From assembly GCA_045565285.1 (NCBI GenBank), contig JBJLFR010000028.1:1-38348 (forward strand): DNA of 38,348 bases, given 5' to 3'. The notes under the pieces were generated by a model. The model did not search any database. It was not told the DNA's origin and saw nothing but the letters and a program-made list of their open reading frames with translations. Shown here one piece after another: positions 32,634-38,348 of the stretch; the first letter of the stretch is position 1, and each line of letters starts with the position of its first letter. Made by a program: the position numbers and the translations under genes. This stretch comes from CACIIZ01 sp045565285. GTDB lineage: Bacteria > Pseudomonadota > Alphaproteobacteria > Rhodobacterales > Rhodobacteraceae.

Positions 32634-33620
32634 TTATTTTAAAGCTGCGTTAGTAATATCATGTGTCCAAGCACCTGCAGGCTCTTTAGTAATTACTGGG
32701 TCAGAAGCTCCAGACATTAAAACTTCCACAGTTCTTTGATAATCTGACGGATCAAGTGACCCATTAGAACCAGCTGTAAGCTTGGCAATCTCACCCATCA
32801 TCCTTACTTGATGTTTTTCAGTTTGAACACCAGCATCATCATTGTCTAATATTATTGATGCTGCTTCTTTTGGGTTAGCCTCTGCATATTTCCAACCTTT
32901 CATTGATGCACGAACAAAACGAACCATCTTATCTTTAAAGCTAGAATCGCCAAGGTTTTTCTCTAAAACATACAAACCGTCTTCTAAGGTTGAAGCACCT
33001 TCATTTTGATATTTAAAAACTGTAAGCTCTTCTGGAGTATAACCCGCATCTCTTACAACCCAGTATTCATTATATGACATTGTTGAAACACAAGCGGCCT
33101 GCCCCTCTGTAAGAGGTTCAACTCCCCAACCTTGTTTAAGAACAGTAACTCCATCAGCACTTCCATCAGTAGCTAAACCAAGTCTACTCATCCAGCTTAG
33201 AAAAGGGTACTCATTACCATAAAACCAAACACCGAGAGTTTTTCCCTTTAGATCATCAGTAGAATTAACACCCATATCTTTTCTACATGTAAGCATCATA
33301 CCAGAACTTTTAAAAGGCTGTGCAATATTTACTAAGGGTAATCCCTTTTCTCTTGCAGCTAAAGCAGAAGGCATCCAATCTACCATTACATCTGCTCCAC
33401 CACCTGCTAAAACTTGAGCTGGTGCAATATCAGGACCACCAGGTTTAATTGTTACATCTAAACCTTCTGCATCATAAAATCCTTTATCTTTAGCTACATA
33501 GTATCCAGCAAATTGAGCTTGAGTAACCCACTTTAACTGAATGGTTACTTTATCAGCAGAAAATGCTGTACTTATCATTGCAGTGAAAATTATTGCAATT
33601 GATGATATTAATTTCTTCAT
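32634..33620 (-). CDS. NMT1/THI5-like ABC substrate-binding protein
   Basis: A 328-residue periplasmic binding protein with a clear signal peptide (cleavage near STAFSA-DK). The body starts VTIQLKWVTQAQFAGYYVAK, DKGFYDAEGLDVTIKPGGPD and VLAGGGADVMVDWMPSALAA, all typical of NMT1/THI5-like binders of hydroxymethylpyrimidine, pyrimidines or similar rings. Further blocks are GKTLGVWFYGNEYPFLSW and LYVLEKNLGD. GAGGAG lies before the ATG. Because dihydropyrimidinase and a carbamoyl hydrolase lie just upstream on the same strand, a pyrimidine or hydantoin is the likely ligand; thiamine precursor uptake is the alternative. Confidence 0.87.
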   Translation of the reverse strand: MKKLISSIAIIFTAMISTAFSADKVTIQLKWVTQAQFAGYYVAKDKGFYDAEGLDVTIKPGGPDIAPAQVLAGGGADVMVDWMPSALAAREKGLPLVNIAQPFKSSGMMLTCRKDMGVNSTDDLKGKTLGVWFYGNEYPFLSWMSRLGLATDGSADGVTVLKQGWGVEPLTEGQAACVSTMSYNEYWVVRDAGYTPEELTVFKYQNEGASTLEDGLYVLEKNLGDSSFKDKMVRFVRASMKGWKYAEANPKEAASIILDNDDAGVQTEKHQVRMMGEIAKLTAGSNGSLDPSDYQRTVEVLMSGASDPVITKEPAGAWTHDITNAALK

Positions 33621-33678
33621 ATTTATCTCCTCTTTCTTCTAAGTTTGATTTTAGTCAAATTTTAAACCTTGGCAATTT

Positions 33679-34521
33679 TTATTTTTGTTGGCTTGGGTGC
33701 CAGAAAGTAAAATGTTTCTCCATTAATGCTATAAAACCATAAAATAAACAACCCGCTAGAGCAGCTACGAATATTTCTGCCCATACCATGTCCAATGCAA
33801 ACCTTCCTACCTCAGAGGATATACGAAACCCCATTCCCTTTATCGGTGAACCAAAAAATTCCGCTACTATTGCTCCTATTAGTGCAAGTGTAGAACATAT
33901 CTTCAATCCATTAAAAATAAACGGTAGAGCAGATGGTAACCTCAATTTTAATAGAGTTTGCAAATATGAAGCACTATAGGTTTGCATTAAATCCTGTCTG
34001 CTTTTATCTATAATACTTAGCCCTTGTACAGTATTAACAAGCATTGGAAAAAAAACCATCATAACAACAACAGCACATTTAGATTCCCAATCAAATCCAA
34101 ACCACATCACAAAAATTGGAGCCATACCAACTATTGGTAGAGCTGAAACAAAATTTCCTAATGGGAGGAGACCTCTTTTCAGAAAATCAAATTTGTCTAC
34201 GAAAACAGCAATTAAAAAAGCTGAAACACATCCTATCATAAAACCTGACAGCGCTCCTTTTATTAAGGTTTGTGTGAAATCTATCCATAAGGTTGGTAAT
34301 TCTGAAATAATTTTTGTACCTATTGCAGTTGGAGCGGGTAAAAGAACAGGATTAATACTTAGACCTAAAACTAAAAATTCCCACATTATTAAAAAAACAA
34401 TACCAAAAATAGTTGGTACAAAAAATTTTATAAAATTTGATTTATTTTTTTTTGAAAGTAATGAATTTAGCCCCCAACCCAAAAACCAAACTACAAAAAA
34501 TGCAAAAAGATATATATTCAT
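33679..34521 (-). CDS. ABC permease (SsuC/ThiX type)
   Basis: A 280-residue permease with six membrane segments, starting NIYLFAFFVVWFLGWGLNSL. The coupling region PSALPFIFNGLKICSTLALI (residues about 194-213) and GAIVAEFFGSPIKGMGFRI are typical of the BPD_transp_1 permeases of NMT1-type importers. The ATG at 34519-34521 overlaps the stop of the preceding permease by 4 nt; a longer reading frame to 34620 adds an unlikely cysteine-rich leader and was rejected. It pairs with the other permease to form the channel. Confidence 0.88.
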   Translation of the reverse strand: MNIYLFAFFVVWFLGWGLNSLLSKKNKSNFIKFFVPTIFGIVFLIMWEFLVLGLSINPVLLPAPTAIGTKIISELPTLWIDFTQTLIKGALSGFMIGCVSAFLIAVFVDKFDFLKRGLLPLGNFVSALPIVGMAPIFVMWFGFDWESKCAVVVMMVFFPMLVNTVQGLSIIDKSRQDLMQTYSASYLQTLLKLRLPSALPFIFNGLKICSTLALIGAIVAEFFGSPIKGMGFRISSEVGRFALDMVWAEIFVAALAGCLFYGFIALMEKHFTFWHPSQQK

Positions 34522-35411
34522 GTGATTATAGCCATTTTTTTTAGTGTGAAATTTTGGATTAAATTTACTGTTATAACCAAGGAGGCTGCTAGAAATGCAG
34601 CAGTAAATAAAGCACTCCATATCATGATAGTTTGTCCATAGTAAGTACCAGCTAGCATACGAGCACCTAATCCGGCTATCGCTCCAGACGGAAGTTCACC
34701 TACGATTGCGCCCACCAAAGAAGCTGCAATACCAACTTTCAAAGAAGCAAATAAGTAAGGAACTGAAGAAGGAAAGCGAAGTCTCCAAAGTAGTTGGTTT
34801 GAGCTAGCAGACCAAGTTCTCATTTGATCTATTTGCATTTGATCTGGTGATCTCAATCCTTTTACCATTCCGACGACTACAGGGAAAAAAGATAAATACA
34901 TTGAAATTATTGCTTTGGGTAATAACCCAGTAATTCCAACAGAATTCATAACAACAATGATCATAGGAGCTATTGCTAAAATGGGAACAGTTTGACTGGC
35001 TATGACCCATGGCATGACACTTAGATCCATAGCCCTATTGTGAACTATTCCTAAAGCAAGCAAAATACCTAATGCAGTACCAAGAAAAAATCCTGCTAAA
35101 GTAGCTTCTAAAGTAATCCATCCATGATATACTAATGAACGTTTTGATGTAATCTTTTTATAAAAAACTGTATTTACAATTTCATTGATTATTTGATGAG
35201 GTGTTGGTAATTTAGGTTTTTCTAAATTCCAAGATTTAATTATTTTTTCTGTAGAATTTAAATCTTTAAATTTTCTTTCAACTTTTTCGGCATTCATTGG
35301 TATTGCAATAAAATACCAAAAAATACCAACTACAGTCAAAATAGTCAGTATTGGAAAAAAATTTCCTTCAAAAAAAAACTTATAAAAGTAATTAGAGGAC
35401 ATCATCTTCAT
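34518..35411 (-). CDS. ABC permease (SsuC/ThiX type)
   Basis: A 297-residue permease with an N-terminal anchor (FPILTILTVVGIFWYFIAIP, residues about 17-36), a soluble loop of about 60 residues, and then the usual segments: GWITLEATLAGFFLGTALGI, QTVPILAIAPMIIVVMNSVG, LRFPSSVPYLFASLKVGIAA and GAIVGELPSGAIAGLGARML. The pairing of two related but distinct permeases is common in NMT1-type pyrimidine importers. Its start overlaps the ATPase gene by 20 nt; three closely spaced ATG codons (35411, 35405, 35402) make the exact start uncertain. Confidence 0.88.
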   Translation of the reverse strand: MKMMSSNYFYKFFFEGNFFPILTILTVVGIFWYFIAIPMNAEKVERKFKDLNSTEKIIKSWNLEKPKLPTPHQIINEIVNTVFYKKITSKRSLVYHGWITLEATLAGFFLGTALGILLALGIVHNRAMDLSVMPWVIASQTVPILAIAPMIIVVMNSVGITGLLPKAIISMYLSFFPVVVGMVKGLRSPDQMQIDQMRTWSASSNQLLWRLRFPSSVPYLFASLKVGIAASLVGAIVGELPSGAIAGLGARMLAGTYYGQTIMIWSALFTAAFLAASLVITVNLIQNFTLKKMAIIT

Positions 35412-36165
35412 GTCCAGACTTAAGACCTTCTCTTACTCTTTGAGCAATTTTAATAAATTCTTGGCTATCTCTAATATTTAAATCCCTATTTTTTGGTAAA
35501 GTGCTTTTTATAATATCTGTTATTCTTCCTGGTCTTGGAGACATGACTACAATCTTAGTAGAAAGAAAAACAGCTTCTGGAATTGAATGAGTCACAAAAC
35601 ATATAGTTTTTTTTGTTTGGCTCCATAGATCTAATAGTTCACTATTCAAACGATCTCTTACTATTTCATCGAGTGCTCCGAACGGTTCATCCATAAGTAA
35701 AATATTAGCATCAAAAGCAAGAGCCCTCGCTATGGATGCTCTTTGTTGCATACCCCCCGAAAGCTGCCAGGGAAATTTTTTTTCAAAACCTTTCAACTCA
35801 ACTAATTCTATAACTTTTTTAATTCTTTCTTTTTTTTCTAGCGGGGAATATCCCATGATTTCAAGAGGTAGTTTTATATTCCCTTCAACAGTACGCCAAG
35901 GATATAGCCCAGCAGCTTGAAAAACGTAACCATACTCTCTATCTCTCCTAGCATTATCTGGTGATTTACCATTCACGCTTAAACTACCTTTTGAAGGTAT
36001 TTCTAAAGCTGCAATGGCTCGAAGCAAAGTAGTTTTTCCACAACCAGAAGGGCCAATGAATGAAACAAAATCTCCTTTTTCAACGTCCAATGAAACACTT
36101 TTCAAAGCTTGAACAGGACCATCATTAGTTTCAAAAATGAGATCTACATCTTTGACAGAAATCAT
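35392..36165 (-). CDS. ABC ATPase (SsuB/ThiY-partner type)
   Basis: A 257-residue ATPase with Walker A GPSGCGKTTLLRAIA (residues about 38-52), Q-loop YVFQAAGLYPWRTV, signature LSGGMQQRASIARAL, Walker B ILLMDEPFGALDE and H-loop FVTHS. The LYPWRTV text and length are typical of the nitrate/sulfonate/taurine/pyrimidine ATPase class. It is the first gene of the transporter part of the operon, 19 nt after the dihydropyrimidinase stop, so enzyme and transporter genes are likely co-transcribed. Confidence 0.9.
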   Translation of the reverse strand: MISVKDVDLIFETNDGPVQALKSVSLDVEKGDFVSFIGPSGCGKTTLLRAIAALEIPSKGSLSVNGKSPDNARRDREYGYVFQAAGLYPWRTVEGNIKLPLEIMGYSPLEKKERIKKVIELVELKGFEKKFPWQLSGGMQQRASIARALAFDANILLMDEPFGALDEIVRDRLNSELLDLWSQTKKTICFVTHSIPEAVFLSTKIVVMSPRPGRITDIIKSTLPKNRDLNIRDSQEFIKIAQRVREGLKSGHEDDVL

Positions 36166-36184
36166 ATAAACTATTTCCTAATTT

Positions 36185-37649
36185 CTAAATACCAGCAGGT
36201 ATATTCATAGGATCTCTTTCAACTTTTCTTGGAGAATTAAGTTCTTTCCATTTTTTCAATGCTTCGTGCACAGGTGGAAAAGCTGGACGAGGAATAAATT
36301 TACCTCTTCCAGGATTAGGCATAGAATTTTTTCCCCAAGCCCAAATCACCTCACCCCTAGACATTGTATATCTTGGCTGAGCATTTACTTTAAAACCTTC
36401 AAAAACATTATAATCAAGTACGGATTTATGACTTGCAACAGATATCGTCTTTGAAATTTTTGGATCCCAAACAACGATATCAGCATCTGCACCTTCTACC
36501 AAACTACCTTTTCTAGGGTAAACATTAAGTATTTTAGCTATATTAGTTGAAGTAGCTGCAACAAATTCATTTTTAGTTAACCTCCCAGTTTCAACTCCCT
36601 TAGTCCATAAAACAGACATTCTTTCTTCCAATCCTCCTGTTCCATTTGGAATAAGTGTAAAATTATCAATTCCCATTTTTTTCTGTTCTGTTGAAAATGC
36701 AGCATGATCAGTTGCTACTACCTGAAGTGAGAGAGCCAGCTTGTAATCCTGCCCAAAGTCCATCTTGATGGATCTTATCTCTAAAAGGTGGTGACATTAC
36801 TCGCCTTGCAGCATATTCCCAATCTTTATTAAGATATTCGCTATCATCAAGTGTTAGAAATTGTATTAAAGGCTCTCCATAAACTCTCATTCCCTTTTGT
36901 CTAGCCCTTCTAATTGCTTCATGACTTTGTTCACAAGAAACATGGACTACATAAAGAGGAACACCTGCAGCATCAGCTATCATAATAGCCCTATTCGTAG
37001 CTTCTCCCTCAACTTCAGGAGGACGAGAAAAGGCATGACCCTCTGGGCCAGTAATACCTTGCTCTAAATATTTTTTTTGGAGTTCAGCTACGATATCACC
37101 ATTTTCAGCATGTACCATTGGCAAAGCTCCTATAGCCGCACATCTTTGAAAGGATGCATACATTTCATCATCTTCAACCATCAATGCACCTTTATATGCC
37201 ATAAAATGTTTAAAGGAATTAACGCCCATTTCTAAAGCTTTTGGCATTTCATCAAATATCTGCTGATTCCAACCCGTTATGGCCATATGGAAACCAATAT
37301 CTGAGCAGATTTGAGGTTTTGATTTTCTGTGCCATTCATTAATTGCATTAACTAAACTACCATCTTCTCCAGGAAGACAAAAATCTACTAACATAGTAGT
37401 TCCACCAACTGCAGCAGCCCAAGTCCCTGATTCAAAAGTTTCAGCTGCAGTAGTTCCCATGAAGGGCATTTCCAAATGAGTATGTGGATCTATCCCCCCA
37501 GGAATAACATATGCACCTTCTGCATCCACTACTTCATCTCCTGTCAAATTATTACCAATTTGCTTTATTATCTCACCTTCAATTAATATGTCTGATTTCC
37601 ATTCCCGATCAGCTGTTACAATGGTTCCACCTTTAATAACTTTAGACAT
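36185..37649 (-). pseudogene. hydA: dihydropyrimidinase/D-hydantoinase, broken by a frameshift
   Basis: Two overlapping reading frames together give one dihydropyrimidinase of about 486 residues. The N-terminal part (37649 to about 36730) has GGIDPHTHLEMPFMG with metal-binding histidines, NSFKHFMAYKGALMVEDDE with the carboxylated lysine position, PMVHAENGD, YVVHVSCEQSHEAI and YAARRVMSPPFRDK. It then shifts out of frame and ends TSGSSN-stop. The C-terminal part resumes as LQVVATDHAAFSTEQK (metal aspartate) and continues LIPNGTGGLEERMSVLW to the normal end at 36185. The break lies at a CTCTCT run (minus strand; 36730-36735). Removing four bases restores GSLQVVATD. The start at 37649 has GGAGG 7 nt before it. 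It may be a true pseudogene, a strain variant or a sequence error. Confidence 0.9.
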
Positions 37650-37678
37650 ATTTTTTCCTCCAAATAAAATGTTATAAA

Positions 37679-38348
37679 TCAAATAATTTCAGCAGTTTCT
37701 AGAACTGAATGAAATAAAACATTGCTGCCTGCAACTGCCCAGTCCTGTGATATATCTTCAGCCTCATTGTGGCTCAAACCATCGACACAAGGGCACATAA
37801 CCATTGCAGTAGGAGCAACTTTGTTTATCCAGCAAGCATCATGCCCAGCACCAGAAATAATATCCTTATGAGAGTATCCTAATCTTTCTGCAGCTCTCCT
37901 AATAGTAGAAACACAGCCTTCATCAAAAGTTACAGGATCAAAATGTCCCACCTTCTCAATTTCTAATTCCAAATCAAGATCTTTACATATTGTTTTTGCT
38001 CCTTCATGTAATCTTTTTTCCATGTCATCCTGTGTGTCAAATGATGGTGATCTAAAATCTATAGTAAAAACCACCTTTCCAGGAATTATATTCCTACTGT
38101 TTGGATAAACATCACAATGACCTACAGCCCCAACTGCTTCAGGTTGGTGACTCATAGCAATTTCATGAACCAAATTAGTTATTTTTGCCATACCTAAACC
38201 TGCATTTCTTCGCATAGGCATTGGAGTTGAACCAGTATGGCTTTCCCTCCCAGTTAGTGTTACTTGCAACCAATTAAGACCTTGCCCTCTAGAAACTACA
38301 CCAACATCCTTACCTTCTGCTTCTAGAATTGGTCCTTGTTCAATATGT
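37679..38348 (-). CDS. Zn-dependent M20-family N-carbamoyl amidohydrolase (N-terminus outside window)
   Basis: The C-terminal 223 residues of a hydrolase of the AllC/HyuC/beta-ureidopropionase group; the reading frame stays open to the right edge. The first visible residues are HIEQGPILE, the group's diagnostic metal/catalytic motif, followed by LTGRESHTGSTPMPMRRNAG, RNIIPGKVVFTIDFRSPS, SGAGHDACWINKVAPTAMV and LSHNEAEDIS. The group includes beta-ureidopropionase, N-carbamoyl-L-amino acid hydrolase and allantoate amidohydrolase. Next to dihydropyrimidinase, hydrolysis of N-carbamoyl-beta-alanine is the first choice. The purine pathway in this window lacks allantoate amidohydrolase, so that is the second. 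Its stop lies 29 nt before the dihydropyrimidinase ATG. Confidence 0.9.
   Translation of the reverse strand, partial: HIEQGPILEAEGKDVGVVSRGQGLNWLQVTLTGRESHTGSTPMPMRRNAGLGMAKITNLVHEIAMSHQPEAVGAVGHCDVYPNSRNIIPGKVVFTIDFRSPSFDTQDDMEKRLHEGAKTICKDLDLELEIEKVGHFDPVTFDEGCVSTIRRAAERLGYSHKDIISGAGHDACWINKVAPTAMVMCPCVDGLSHNEAEDISQDWAVAGSNVLFHSVLETAEII

Noticed and set aside
33679..34620. Longer permease start at 34620
   Set aside because: It adds 33 cysteine-rich residues overlapping the previous permease; the ATG at 34521 gives a normal N-terminus and a 4-nt overlap.
36728..36736. Phase-variable repeat switch
   Set aside because: Only three CT units are present, too few for high-frequency slippage.
36720..36745. 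Programmed +1 frameshift in dihydropyrimidinase
   Set aside because: No known slippery sequence or stimulating structure is visible, and frameshifting is not known for this family; a CT-repeat insertion is simpler.
36185..36763. Separate gene starting at the internal ATG at 36763
   Set aside because: Its first residues do not fit the family, and the rest is exactly the missing C-terminal third of dihydropyrimidinase.
1..38348. tRNA genes, CRISPR arrays, transposases, prophage or attachment sites
   Set aside because: No cloverleaf-like sequence, no regularly spaced repeats and no recombinase-like protein were seen on reading both strands.

Overview
The window looks like a piece of a very AT-rich alphaproteobacterial chromosome. 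Gene density is high, gaps are short, and many neighbouring genes overlap by 4 nt. Several families seen here (DUF3305, DUF3306, DUF6494, DUF6505, PuuD-type urate hydroxylase with a cytochrome c tail) are typical of Alphaproteobacteria. The base composition, the streamlining and the scavenging gene content suggest a free-living marine lineage. That placement is inference; no rRNA or other phylogenetic marker is present. I saw no mobile element, CRISPR array or tRNA.

Region 1 (1-10308) is a formate dehydrogenase accessory block. On the minus strand lie DUF3305, DUF3306, a TorD-like chaperone and the start of a short twin-arginine protein that normally precedes the catalytic subunit, so the structural fdh genes probably lie just left of the window. 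On the plus strand lie a multi-cluster 4Fe-4S protein and a tight run of DUF6494, Mrp/NBP35, a biotin/lipoate-ligase-like protein, DUF6505 and TusA, followed by a TupBCA-type tungstate ABC transporter. A minus-strand c-type cytochrome of unknown role sits between them. Further right (27895-31170) is a second maturation block, fdhD-mobA-mobB-moeA. Together these supply sulfur, Fe-S clusters, tungsten or molybdenum and the dinucleotide pterin cofactor.

Region 2 (10327-14751) is a nearly complete urate-to-glyoxylate route: PuuD (membrane urate hydroxylase), UraH, a PuuE-UraD fusion, ureidoglycolate lyase and (S)-ureidoglycine aminohydrolase. Only the allantoate amidohydrolase step is missing. 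The M20-family hydrolase at the right edge of the window could fill it.

Region 3 (14827-27891) holds an EamA exporter, a class I aminotransferase, a TIGR02466-like 2OG-Fe(II) oxygenase and a nucleoside-type ABC transporter (BMP binding protein, two permeases, double ATPase) in one operon with a nucleoside deaminase and a class II aldolase. These are followed by a GMC oxidoreductase diverging from a DAO-type flavoprotein and an SDR epimerase.

Region 4 (31225-38348) holds an MFS transporter, then an NMT1-type ABC transporter next to dihydropyrimidinase and a Zn-dependent N-carbamoyl hydrolase. This is the usual arrangement for reductive pyrimidine (or hydantoin) breakdown. The dihydropyrimidinase is broken by a frameshift at a CT repeat.

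The overall theme is scavenging of nitrogen and carbon from nucleobases, with formate and urate oxidation feeding the respiratory chain. The best candidates for an undescribed system are the DUF6494-Mrp-ligase-like-DUF6505-TusA run and its link to tungsten-dependent formate dehydrogenase.
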